Assembly (NCBI GenBank): GCA_913009835.1
Contig: CAJVXH010000015.1
Location: forward strand, 1-34,027
Reading direction: 5' to 3'
DNA length: 34,027 bases
Origin: an uncultured bacterium
Lineage (GTDB): Bacteria > Electryoneota > Electryoneia > Electryoneales > Electryoneaceae
The notes beneath the pieces were generated by a model, which searched no databases, was not told the origin of the DNA, and was given only the letters and a program-made list of their open reading frames with translations. The position numbers and the translations under genes were made by a program. Within the stretch, counting starts at the first letter, position 1; the number at the start of each line of letters is the position of its first letter. Of the stretch, positions 1 to 9,178 are shown one piece after another.

Positions 1-44
1 CACCGAGATCTACACTCTTTCCCTACACGACGCTCCTCCGATCT
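1..44 (+). other. Illumina P5/universal adapter sequence (non-genomic)
   Basis: CACCGAGATCTACACTCTTTCCCTACACGACGCTCcTCCGATCT matches the Illumina universal adapter 3' portion with one mismatch at 36. Confidence 0.97.
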
Positions 45-478
45 ACACCAACCGCCAGACCACCCAAGTGACCACGAGTTGCCATCGAACGAATGAAGAC
101 ACCTGGATCCATCCCGATGGTCTCCATCCTTATCCGGTCACCCAGCAGAGCGCCACCGGTAAACGGGCTGGTCGGATCAAAGGCAATCACCCCAACCTGT
201 TCTTCCTGCTTACGGTAGTTGAGCACCATCTGGTTAACAAGCGTACTCTTGCCCGCACCCGGCGGGCCAGTGAGCCCTATGCGCCATGCATCACCAGTCT
301 CGGGATATAGCTTGTCCAGGAGTTGGGAGATGCTTGGATGTTGGTTCTCCGCCCTGGTCAACAAACGCGCCAAGGCAGGTCGATGCCCCTTATGAAAGGC
401 TTCCAACAGTTCTGAGTCGCTGTATTTCTTCATCAATAAATAAATAAAATCAGACATGCGTGTCCGATTTAATCCCAA
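45..478 (-). CDS. meaB: MeaB/ArgK-type GTPase (methylmalonyl-CoA mutase chaperone family), truncated by contig end
   Basis: GLTGPPGAGKSTLVNQ Walker A, GVIAFDPTSPFTGGALLGDRIRM and FIRSMATRGHLGGLA motifs; the ORF-track residues VDRRSVV at the C-terminus come from adapter. Confidence 0.9.
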
Positions 479-1180
479 TCATGCAAATTGCTTTTTGAAC
501 TTGTCGTAATCGTTGAATACTACGCTGTTTTCAACCTTGATCATCAAACCTTCATCCTCGAAACGCTTGATCACACGGCTGATAGTCTCGCGGCTGGTTC
601 CAGCGATGCTCGCAATATCACGCTGTAACGGTAATCCTTCCAGTACCACCTTGCCGCCGCGCACAATTCCACTGTCTTCGGCCAGACGAACCAGGGTTGA
701 ACCCACACGACCTCGAGCGTCTTTCAGCGTCAATGCCTTGATCTGGCTGTCGCTGCGACGTAAACGCTCGGCCAGTTCCTTCAAAAGAGTGATCGCTACC
801 TGCGGGAAGGATTCAAGCAAGGAGAGAAAATCGCCACGGTTTAACACCCACAATTCAACATCGTCAATCGCCGTGGCTGTAGCGCTGCGAGGAAGTCCGT
901 CAATAATCGAAAGCTCGCCAAAGAAATCGCCGTCGCTGAAGATGGAGAAAATAGCTTCATCCCCTTCACTGGACACACCGCTTATCTTCACCCGACCACT
1001 TTTGATGACGAACATATTGCGTCCAAGATCATCCTCAAAGATGATCATATCATCCTTCGGGTACGATTTCAAGACCATCAGACCGGCGATGCGCTCAAGA
1101 TCTTTCTCATCCAAATCGTAATACAGTGGAACACTTCGGAGCAGTTTCAATTCTGCCGCTCGATCAGCCGTTCTTTGCAT
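479..1180 (-). CDS. Crp/Fnr family transcriptional regulator
   Basis: cNMP-binding-like domain (FVIKSGRVKISGVSSEGDEAIFSIFSDGDFFGELSIIDGLPRSATATA) plus C-terminal HTH (LQRDIASIAGTSRETISRVIKRFEDEG); start chosen at internal Met MQRTADR. Confidence 0.93.
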   Translation of the reverse strand: MQRTADRAAELKLLRSVPLYYDLDEKDLERIAGLMVLKSYPKDDMIIFEDDLGRNMFVIKSGRVKISGVSSEGDEAIFSIFSDGDFFGELSIIDGLPRSATATAIDDVELWVLNRGDFLSLLESFPQVAITLLKELAERLRRSDSQIKALTLKDARGRVGSTLVRLAEDSGIVRGGKVVLEGLPLQRDIASIAGTSRETISRVIKRFEDEGLMIKVENSVVFNDYDKFKKQFA

Positions 1181-1203
1181 ATTTCCTCCCACAGCAGCGT
1201 GGA

Positions 1204-1503
1204 TCACAGTTCAGAGTATCGGTCAATAGCCTCCCGAACCGCAGGAAGCAAGTATTGCTGGTCAAGATCGAGCGAAGAGAGTGCTGAGGCAACTGTGCTC
1301 AGCTTACGCTCAAGTTTTGCCTGTCGATTCAGAACGAGGTACTTCTCGCCTCTGACCCGGCAGATCCCACCACGGAAATCACCAGATTCCTCTTCGACAC
1401 GGTCGAAATATCTGCGGGCCACCTCGAGCAGCTGCTCATATAAATCCACTCGACCCGGTCGCAACTTCCGCTCACGTCCTGAATTCGTCACACTCAATCT
1501 CAA
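1204..1503 (-). CDS. hypothetical protein (99 aa)
   Basis: ORF overlaps the manC stop (1500-1503) and precedes the Crp/Fnr gene in the same strand cluster. Confidence 0.6.
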   Translation of the reverse strand: MRLSVTNSGRERKLRPGRVDLYEQLLEVARRYFDRVEEESGDFRGGICRVRGEKYLVLNRQAKLERKLSTVASALSSLDLDQQYLLPAVREAIDRYSEL

Positions 1504-2558
1504 GACTTCAGCTTATGAATGATTTCCGAGGCCTTGCCCACATCCTGAAGACGGTCACGCGGGCATACCAATGTCCCCTCATCGGTCTGGACGACTACCA
1601 CATTGTCCAACCCTATCACCGCGAGCGGAAGATCAGTGCGCGAAACGACATACGATCCCTTAGTATCTATTGTCACTACCGGACCATGTTGAACCGTATC
1701 ATTCACATCCCTATCTTCATCCAGCTGGTAAACTTCTTCCCAGCTTCCAATATCACTCCACCCAAAACTGGCGGGGACAACATAAGCGTTACGAGTCTTC
1801 TCCATTACGCTGTAGTCAATTGAGATTGGCTTGATACTCTGGTATGCACGATAAATCCGATCCGCACCGTTCGGATCATCCAACGCATCCGAAATTTCCA
1901 TAAGCGCAGAGTGCAATTCTGGTGTGTGTTCCTCTAATTCGGAGAGGATGCGCTGAACTGACCAGATGAACATCCCCGAATTCCACAGAAACTCACCCGT
2001 TTCCAAAAATTTGATCGCCGTCTCACGATTCGGCTTCTCAGCAAATGTCACCACACGATGGGTGCCAGGACGAAATTCGTCCCTCTCATATTGGATGTAG
2101 CCATAGCCGGTTTCGGGACGAACCGGATGTATCCCGATGGTCACGATACCGTCTGATTCATCCACAAAATTGCATGCGGTCTGCAGCGTCTCATGAAACG
2201 CATCCTTGTCCGAGATGCGATGGTCAGCGGGAAGAACCACCATGATCGCTTCCGGATCAATCTTCGACAAATGAACCGCAGAGAGTCCGATACAGGGAGC
2301 TGTGTTACGCGCGAAAGGCTCAGTGATAAACACATCGGGCCTCAAACCCGGAACTTGGCGCGCAAATTCCTCGACCTGTTCCTCAATCGTTACTATGTAC
2401 TGTCGCTCAGTGGGAATGAAGGGTTGCAGACGTAGCATCGTCTGCTCAATCATCGTACGTTCATCGAATAATCGAAGCAATTGCTTGGGACGTTCTGGGG
2501 TTGATACCGGCCAGAAACGCGTCCCCTTACCCCCTGCCATGATTACCGCGTGAATCAT
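1500..2558 (-). CDS. manC: mannose-1-phosphate guanylyltransferase
   Basis: MIHAVIMAGGKGTRFWPVSTPERPKQLL, VLPADHRI, FAEKPNRETA, NSGMFIWS motifs of nucleotidyltransferase GMP family. Confidence 0.93.
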   Translation of the reverse strand: MIHAVIMAGGKGTRFWPVSTPERPKQLLRLFDERTMIEQTMLRLQPFIPTERQYIVTIEEQVEEFARQVPGLRPDVFITEPFARNTAPCIGLSAVHLSKIDPEAIMVVLPADHRISDKDAFHETLQTACNFVDESDGIVTIGIHPVRPETGYGYIQYERDEFRPGTHRVVTFAEKPNRETAIKFLETGEFLWNSGMFIWSVQRILSELEEHTPELHSALMEISDALDDPNGADRIYRAYQSIKPISIDYSVMEKTRNAYVVPASFGWSDIGSWEEVYQLDEDRDVNDTVQHGPVVTIDTKGSYVVSRTDLPLAVIGLDNVVVVQTDEGTLVCPRDRLQDVGKASEIIHKLKS

Positions 2559-2589
2559 CGTTTATCTCCAGTGCTTGCAAACCCTTAAG

Positions 2590-4302
2590 TCAAGGGAATA
2601 TAATTTCCAGACCGCCCGTTTCCCAACGCGCCCGCACATCAAACGTGTCCCTCGATACTACCACAGGGTCGCTGGGCCTGAAAGGAATAGCCCGCCCCTC
2701 AAACCAGTTTAAAGTTCGGCTCACATCCTGCCAGCCATGCACCTGCCACTTCCCTGCCGGCACATCGTTCAAGAGAAATTCGCCAGCGCCCGGCAGCGTC
2801 AATGCTATTGGTATCTGTACGCCCATAATATCCGTAAAGCTCAAGTGAACAGGAGCGTCGCCACCAGGTGCGACCACCTCCCCACTCAACGTTCCCAGCG
2901 AATCCTGGGGAAGCCAGGCGTACCGATAGGTGATCAGACTGTCACGAAGGCTGTTGCCCATCATATCGACAACCGTTTCGCCATAGATGTTGAGAGTAAG
3001 CCCTCCCCCCTCAGTTTCAGGATCAATGTCGAAGGAAACACTGTTTGGATAGGGAGTTTTGATTTCGATAGGCAGGCGCTCATCGGCGCCAGCCATCAAC
3101 TCTATGCTGTTTAGATCGGTCAGACGTACCGGTTCGTTGAAAGTCAACAGGACCTGGTTCTTGCCACGATGCATGCGTGCCCGGTCCTCAGGGCTTACTG
3201 ATATCAAGCCCGGACGCAAGGTGTCCACCAACGCAGCATTTATCAGGTCTACAGTGAGCGTTGTGTCTAATGTGTCTGAGGTACCGAAGCTGCCGACCAC
3301 CCTCAATCCGACAGCCTCCCCCAATGGAATACGATCCAGCCCGATTTGGACGATAGTAGAATCACCCGGTCTGAAACCCTTTGAGAATACAGGGATAGTC
3401 AGATCGTCCGCAACAACCTCCCAATCCCTTTCCTCGCGGTTGGATTCCATGGTATCCACTGGCAGCTCAGTGAGCGTGTAGCTGACATCCAACTCCCGCG
3501 GTTTAACATCCAACCTTAGCAGGAAGAAATCCTTCAGAATCGCTGTGATCCGCAAAACCTGCGGCAGAAGCACCGGATCGGAGGGATGTAGTATCAATTC
3601 TCGGGGTACCGAGCTACTGTCCTCGCTGGCGACAACATCATAAGACGGAACAGCCAACTGGTCGCTCCAGGGAGTCCACAAACGGTCACCGTCCATATCC
3701 TTAAACGCAAACACCCGCCAGCTTCCCTCCGCCAGATTGGAGAGAATCCAGGTTCCGTCATCGCCAGTCTGTGTGGTCGCATCCGGCGGCTGAGTCGAGG
3801 GATCAGGCACAGTAGTACTGTCCGCTAGATAATAGCCCGCAATATCCCAGCCAATGGGCTCACCTTCAGTCAACAGACTGCCCTTTAACCACCCTGTATC
3901 CAGCTTGTCACCGGTGGAGAAGGCGAGCACATAAGTATCGGTCAGCTTGTTATTTTTACTGTCAGTTAGCTGAGTCCCAATGGTAACTGCGTAAGTGAGA
4001 TCTGGTTTTAACGCCGTCTCGAAACTGATCTCGACCCGTTTGCCGCCCGACCATTTAGCTCGTACCGTTCCTGGAGGTGGGGGTGACAAACCAAACGCGG
4101 CCCGAAGAGTCGACTCCTTCACTCTTTCGTCAAAGGTAAGTGTGATGGTTGTCGAGGTATCCACATTTGTACTTCCGGGGATGGGAAATGCTTCGAGGAT
4201 CACCGGCGGAGTGCGATCCTGAGGTCCACCCATCGGTGGGCCCAGCTGGGCGCAGCCAACAAACATGAATGCGGAGACGAGAATAATCAGGATTTGCTTC
4301 AT
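2590..4302 (-). CDS. Ig-like (SbsA-type) domain lipoprotein
   Basis: Signal peptide with lipobox (LILVSAFMFVGC) from the Met at 4302; PPVILEAFPIPGSTNVDTSTTITLTFDERV is typical of the bacterial SbsA Ig-like domain. Confidence 0.8.
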   Translation of the reverse strand: MKQILIILVSAFMFVGCAQLGPPMGGPQDRTPPVILEAFPIPGSTNVDTSTTITLTFDERVKESTLRAAFGLSPPPPGTVRAKWSGGKRVEISFETALKPDLTYAVTIGTQLTDSKNNKLTDTYVLAFSTGDKLDTGWLKGSLLTEGEPIGWDIAGYYLADSTTVPDPSTQPPDATTQTGDDGTWILSNLAEGSWRVFAFKDMDGDRLWTPWSDQLAVPSYDVVASEDSSSVPRELILHPSDPVLLPQVLRITAILKDFFLLRLDVKPRELDVSYTLTELPVDTMESNREERDWEVVADDLTIPVFSKGFRPGDSTIVQIGLDRIPLGEAVGLRVVGSFGTSDTLDTTLTVDLINAALVDTLRPGLISVSPEDRARMHRGKNQVLLTFNEPVRLTDLNSIELMAGADERLPIEIKTPYPNSVSFDIDPETEGGGLTLNIYGETVVDMMGNSLRDSLITYRYAWLPQDSLGTLSGEVVAPGGDAPVHLSFTDIMGVQIPIALTLPGAGEFLLNDVPAGKWQVHGWQDVSRTLNWFEGRAIPFRPSDPVVVSRDTFDVRARWETGGLEIIFP

Positions 4303-4420
4303 CGGTCGCAAGGTAACGCCTCCATTGAGGCGGGTCAAAACCAATACCTTCCGGCTCAGCACCTTCACAGCCAGCCCTCATTCGATTGAGACGCCTCATC
4401 CTTTCCCCTATTTTACTACG

Positions 4421-5212
4421 ATGAACAAAGAACTTTCGACACCTGCCAGACACAATGGTGATAGCGAGTGGTTCCAAGACTGGTTCGATGAAGACTACCT
4501 CGCTCTCTACAAACATCGAAACAGCGACGAAGCGAGGAAATTTCTCGGCAACCTTCGCCATAAACTCAGCTCCCTGGGAGAACGTGGCACGGTTGATCTC
4601 GCTTGTGGTGCCGGACGACATTCATGGTTGTTAAGCGAAGATTTTGATTGGCCAGTGGTGGGTCTGGATCTGTCTGAACCGTTGCTAAGACGCGCTGTCA
4701 ATCATCAATCGAATCAACCGAAACTAAGGCCCGCATTCGTTCGCGGCGATTTACGGCAACTACCCTTTCACGACCAATCTTTCCATCTCGCGCTCAACAT
4801 TTTCACCAGCTTCGGATACTTCAGCGATGATGCACAGCACCTCCAGTCACTCGAAGAGATGAGACGAATCCTCGTTCCCGGAGGTATGCTGGTGATGGAC
4901 CTGATGAACCCTGCGGTAGCAGTTGACAACCTCGTAGCTGAGGATGAAACTCAAAGTGGTCTTTGGCGTGTGAAACAGACACGGCGTTACGATCCGGAAA
5001 CAAAGCGAATTGAGAAGACTATCGAACTTCATTCTGAAGATGGAAAGACTCGTTCTGTTCGAGAATCAGTCCGTATCTTCAAACTCAACGAACTCGAGTC
5101 GATAATGGCTGAGGCAGGGCTCACAATCACCGATACCTGGGGGGACTACCAAGCCTCGCCCTTTAATCCCTCAACCAGTGAACGACTGATCAGCTTTGTG
5201 GAGCGTACCTGA
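4421..5212 (+). CDS. class I SAM-dependent methyltransferase
   Basis: TVDLACGAGRHSWLLSEDFDWPVVGLDLS motif I; ATG at 4421; stop TGA overlaps the bshC ATG. Confidence 0.9.
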   Translation: MNKELSTPARHNGDSEWFQDWFDEDYLALYKHRNSDEARKFLGNLRHKLSSLGERGTVDLACGAGRHSWLLSEDFDWPVVGLDLSEPLLRRAVNHQSNQPKLRPAFVRGDLRQLPFHDQSFHLALNIFTSFGYFSDDAQHLQSLEEMRRILVPGGMLVMDLMNPAVAVDNLVAEDETQSGLWRVKQTRRYDPETKRIEKTIELHSEDGKTRSVRESVRIFKLNELESIMAEAGLTITDTWGDYQASPFNPSTSERLISFVERT

Positions 5213-6840
5213 TGGAAATGCTCGACTTGAATGAGTTCCCAGGGATTCCGCCACTGGTTCAGGATACATTGGCCGGGACAGCGCGCATTGACTTCGGATT
5301 CCGCACCTACCCTGATCCTGCCGCCTGGATCGAGCAGAGCAAAGCTGAGAGCGAACAGAATCGCCCCATCGCCGGGATTGTAGAAGCCATCCGTGCCCAA
5401 TATGGACCGCTCCCGATTCCAGATATCGTCAGCCAGAATCTCGTTTCACTCTCGCAACCGGGTACAATGACCGTCGTCACCGGGCAACAGGTCGGGCTTG
5501 GCGGTGGACCGTTGCTGACATTGTATAAAGCAATGACAACAGTTGCTCTGGCCAGACGACTTGAGACCGGCACCGGTGTACGAACCGTCCCCATTTTCTG
5601 GATGGCAACCAGCGATCACAACCTCGTCGAAACAGCCCAGAGTCATTGGCTCGACATCAACAACAATCTGACCAGCTACTATTCAACGATTCAGGGAAAC
5701 AGAACCCCGGTGGGTTCACTCCCGCTCGGTGCGATAGCCGACGAGTTTGTCAACCGCATCACAAAGGACATTCCAGAATCCGAGTTCAGCAAACACTACC
5801 TGGACCTGCTGTGCGAAGCCTACACACCCGATAAAACCTTCGCCCAGGCCTTCCGTCAGTTGGGCAATGAACTGCTGGGGCCCTATGGCCTCATCTTCCT
5901 TGACCCGGACGATGTTCAACTCAAACGCCTGTCCGCGCCATTCATGAAGGATGCGGTCGCAGAAGTCGATGACAGGCTGGAACGTATCATCGAACGATCA
6001 AAGATGATCCAGGCCTCCGGCTACAAGACCCAGGTAAGCGTCAAATCTGGACGAACATCCCTGTTCCTGCTCGAAGATGGACAAAGACGCAAGATCGTTC
6101 TGGAAGAAAAGGCTATTCAGGGACACACCGACATCAAACTGTCACGAAGTGAACTTGCCAGAATTGCCGCAGAAACACCTGAAAACCTCTCAGCCGGAGT
6201 AACTCTTCGACCTATCCTGCAAAGCTGGATGCTTCCGGTGGGTGCATATATCGCCGGACCGCACGAGATGGCATACTGGAGTCAGCTTAAGGACGCATTT
6301 TCGCCGCTGGGCATTGCCAAACCAGCAGTGGTCCATCGTGCATCATTTACATTGATCGAACCAAAAGTCAGACGTTGGCTGGATAAGTACGATCTGAAAC
6401 CGAATGACATGTTCATGGGATACGATAAACTCTCAGAACAGGTGATCGCGGACATCGGAGATGACGAGTCCGAACACATATTCACCACTATGCAAAATGA
6501 CCTCAATTCGCACGAACGCGTCCTCACTGACCTCACACGCGGATACGATTTCTCCGGTATTGAAAGATCTGTTGATGCATCTTTCCGCAAAATCAACTTT
6601 CACGTTGACAAATTGCGCAACACCTTTTCCCAACGGGCGAAAAGCCGCCACAGCGTACTGTTGAAACACGTCGAACAACTGTCTAACCATATCTTCCCCG
6701 GAGGTACGGCGCAGGAACGGGTGATCAGCCCCATATACTACCTCGCCCGCTATGGAAACAGCCTACTCGACGGGTTGTCTGAAAATGCACTGTCTGCGGT
6801 CGGGAGGCATTCCATCGTCGATCTGAAGGAGTGGCAATAA
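5212..6840 (+). CDS. bshC: bacillithiol biosynthesis cysteine-adding enzyme BshC
   Basis: VVTGQQVGLGGGPLLTLYKAMTTVALAR, MATSDHNLVETA, PHEMAYWSQLKDAF; next to bshB1 and bshA. Confidence 0.93.
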   Translation: MEMLDLNEFPGIPPLVQDTLAGTARIDFGFRTYPDPAAWIEQSKAESEQNRPIAGIVEAIRAQYGPLPIPDIVSQNLVSLSQPGTMTVVTGQQVGLGGGPLLTLYKAMTTVALARRLETGTGVRTVPIFWMATSDHNLVETAQSHWLDINNNLTSYYSTIQGNRTPVGSLPLGAIADEFVNRITKDIPESEFSKHYLDLLCEAYTPDKTFAQAFRQLGNELLGPYGLIFLDPDDVQLKRLSAPFMKDAVAEVDDRLERIIERSKMIQASGYKTQVSVKSGRTSLFLLEDGQRRKIVLEEKAIQGHTDIKLSRSELARIAAETPENLSAGVTLRPILQSWMLPVGAYIAGPHEMAYWSQLKDAFSPLGIAKPAVVHRASFTLIEPKVRRWLDKYDLKPNDMFMGYDKLSEQVIADIGDDESEHIFTTMQNDLNSHERVLTDLTRGYDFSGIERSVDASFRKINFHVDKLRNTFSQRAKSRHSVLLKHVEQLSNHIFPGGTAQERVISPIYYLARYGNSLLDGLSENALSAVGRHSIVDLKEWQ

Positions 6841-7571
6841 TGGCGCTTGATATTATCGCAATCGGACCCCATCCCGATGATGTAGAATTGTTCTGCGGCG
6901 GAACTATAGCCAAGCTGATCAACAAGGGCTATACCATCGGCCTGATCGATATGACACGGGGCGAGATGGGCACACGCGGAAGTATGGAAGAACGTGATCA
7001 GGAAGCCGCCAATGCCGCCCGAATCCTGAACATCACCTCACGCGAGAACCTCGGCCTTCCCGATGGCAGCCTGAACGCACGTGACCCCGAACAGCGGCTG
7101 GCAGTCGTCAACGCAATACGCAAACATCAACCGCAGCTGGTAATCGGACCAGCCGCCAAAGACCGTCATCCTGACCATATACAGGGAATGCAACTGGTTG
7201 AGGAAGCTGTATTCTTCTCATACGTCGGCGGGTACAAAACGGAGTTCGAACGCCACAAAGTCCACGCTCTGCTCCGATACCCCATGTGGTGGGCACCGGA
7301 AGCTGATTTGATCGTGGATGTGACCGACTCCTGGGAACAACGGATGGAAGCGGTTAAAGCCTACCGCACCCAGTTCCACACTCCCGGCGTGGAAGGTCCG
7401 AAAACTTTTCTCGCCAGCGAACAGTTCATTGATTGGGTCGAGGGTCGTGGTTCGCAATATGGTGCCGCTATCGGTGTTCGTAAAGGTGAACCATATTTGC
7501 TACGAAATCCGGTACCAGTTGATGATCCATTTGACTTGCTGATTAACAGTTCCGGCGAGGCGAATCCATGA
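6840..7571 (+). CDS. bshB1: bacillithiol biosynthesis deacetylase BshB1
   Basis: GPHPDDVELFCGGTIAKL, DMTRGEMGTRGS, DRHPDHIQG (LmbE-like family); TAATG overlap with bshC. Confidence 0.95.
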   Translation: MALDIIAIGPHPDDVELFCGGTIAKLINKGYTIGLIDMTRGEMGTRGSMEERDQEAANAARILNITSRENLGLPDGSLNARDPEQRLAVVNAIRKHQPQLVIGPAAKDRHPDHIQGMQLVEEAVFFSYVGGYKTEFERHKVHALLRYPMWWAPEADLIVDVTDSWEQRMEAVKAYRTQFHTPGVEGPKTFLASEQFIDWVEGRGSQYGAAIGVRKGEPYLLRNPVPVDDPFDLLINSSGEANP

Positions 7572-8743
7572 GCCCCCGGGACAATCGTCGCCTCAAGATC
7601 GGCATCGTATGCTACCCCACTACCGGCGGCAGCGGAATTGTCGCGGTGGAGATAGCCCACGCTCTGGCTGACCGTGGGCATGAGGTCCATGTCATCAGCT
7701 ATTCGGTACCAGTACGCCTGGATACTCTGCGTCCTAACCTGCGTTTCCACAACGTCAGCGTGCCCGAATACGCACTGTTCGAGTATCCACCATACAGCCT
7801 CGCGTTGGCCGCACAAATAGCCGAAGTTGCCTGCAAATTCCATCTGGACGTTTTACATGTCCACTACGCCATCCCCCACGCTGTCTCCGGATGGTTGGCC
7901 AGACGAATCTGCGGACGTTTTGACATGCCGCTGATCACAACCCTGCACGGCACCGACATCACCATCATAGGTAAAGACGCATCCTATTTGCCGATTACCC
8001 GTTTCTCGCTGGAAGAATCTGACCTGGTTACCGTTGTCAGCTCCTGGCTTGAGGGCAAGGTCAGAGAAGTGGTGGAGTGCCTGTGCTCCTGCGAAGTTGT
8101 GCACAATTTCGTCGATCCGGATATCTTCAAACCCCTTGACAATGGCGAGCCACACCCGTTCCCTTGTGACCCGAATGTTCCAGTGCTGATGCACATGTCC
8201 AACTTCCGTCCGGTTAAACATATCCCGGACGTGATCGACACCTTCCTGGGTTTGCGCGCGAGAATGAAGACTCAACTGGTACTCATCGGCGACGGCCCGG
8301 AGGCCTCGGTCGCCAAGCAACGTATCAACTCATCACCATACGCAGCCGACGTTCAGTTCCTCGGCCCACAACAAAATGCCGAACGTCTGCTACCATATGC
8401 GGACGCATTCATCTTCCCCTCGAACGCCGAGAGTTTCGGACTGGCTGCTCTTGAGGCCCAATCGTGCGGGGTGCCAGTCATCGGATATAACGTGGGTGGA
8501 CTGCCGGAAGTTGTGGAAGATGGGAAAACTGGTCTCCTGTGTGAGGTCGGCGCAGTTGACGAAATGATTAACGCCTGCGAAAGACTCTTCAGGGATAAAG
8601 ATTATCAGCAACAAATCGGCAGAGCTGCCCGTGAACGAGCAGTATCTCAGTTCAGCGCCAAACCAGCAATCGACCGCTATGAGGAGCTGTACTGGCAGGC
8701 AATCATTGAGCTGGAGAAAAGTGGGGATGGAGAACGAACCTGA
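7568..8743 (+). CDS. bshA: N-acetyl-alpha-D-glucosaminyl L-malate synthase BshA (GT4)
   Basis: KIGIVCYPTTGGSGIVAVEIAHALADRGHEVHVIS, VHYAIPHAVSGWLA, TLHGTDITIIG, GT4 motif ESFGLAALEAQSCGVPVI; ATGA overlap with bshB1. Confidence 0.95.
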   Translation: MSPRDNRRLKIGIVCYPTTGGSGIVAVEIAHALADRGHEVHVISYSVPVRLDTLRPNLRFHNVSVPEYALFEYPPYSLALAAQIAEVACKFHLDVLHVHYAIPHAVSGWLARRICGRFDMPLITTLHGTDITIIGKDASYLPITRFSLEESDLVTVVSSWLEGKVREVVECLCSCEVVHNFVDPDIFKPLDNGEPHPFPCDPNVPVLMHMSNFRPVKHIPDVIDTFLGLRARMKTQLVLIGDGPEASVAKQRINSSPYAADVQFLGPQQNAERLLPYADAFIFPSNAESFGLAALEAQSCGVPVIGYNVGGLPEVVEDGKTGLLCEVGAVDEMINACERLFRDKDYQQQIGRAARERAVSQFSAKPAIDRYEELYWQAIIELEKSGDGERT

Positions 8744-8771
8744 CTTCCACCCCTTGTGATGACTTAGCAGC

Positions 8772-9124
8772 ATCCGGTTATCCAGTTAACTCAGCTATGA
8801 GACATGCCCCTGTGACCCGCCGTCTTTTTGGCGGTTCGCAGGGATTATCCAACGACAATCCTGAGTTCTGAGAAAACAGACAGGCACATTATAACTTGCG
8901 GATCAACCCTGTTATCGCCTGCGGCGGTAACAGGGGCATATTCATCGTCGGATTATCCAACGACAATCCTGAGTTCTGAGAAAACAGACAGGCACATTAT
9001 AACTTGCGGATCAACCCTGTTATCGCCTGCGGCGGTAACAGGGGCATATTCATCGTCGGATTATCCACGATATAAATCTCGTGGGCATGATGCAACCGCA
9101 GTTGAAGCAACTGGATAACTGGAT
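8772..9124 (+). mobile_element. non-autonomous MITE-like/structured intergenic repeat, copy 1 (contains a 108-bp tandem duplication)
   Basis: Terminal inverted repeats ATCCGGTTATCCAGTT (8772-8787) vs reverse complement of 9109-9124 (15/16); core shared with 17394-17492. Confidence 0.7.
8843..9058 (+). repeat. exact tandem duplication, 2 x 108 bp
   Basis: GATTATCCAACGACAATCC...CATCGTCG repeated identically at 8843-8950 and 8951-9058; a partial third GATTATCC follows. Confidence 0.97.
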
Positions 9125-9178
9125 AGCAGCAAGCTGACATTCAAACAAGAACATCAAACATATGCAGGAGTTGTACCG

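Noticed and set aside
513-1121. Long antisense ORFs over coding genes (for example 513-1121, 3059-3481, 23863-24516, 7853-8320, 11944-12468)
   Set aside because: Shadow ORFs opposite genes with clear conserved domains.
8828-9118. 96-aa ORF with internally repeated DYPTTILSSEKTDRHIITCGSTLLSPAAVTGAYSSS
   Set aside because: Product of the 108-bp (3 x 36) tandem duplication inside the non-coding element; no independent coding evidence and copy 2 does not preserve it.
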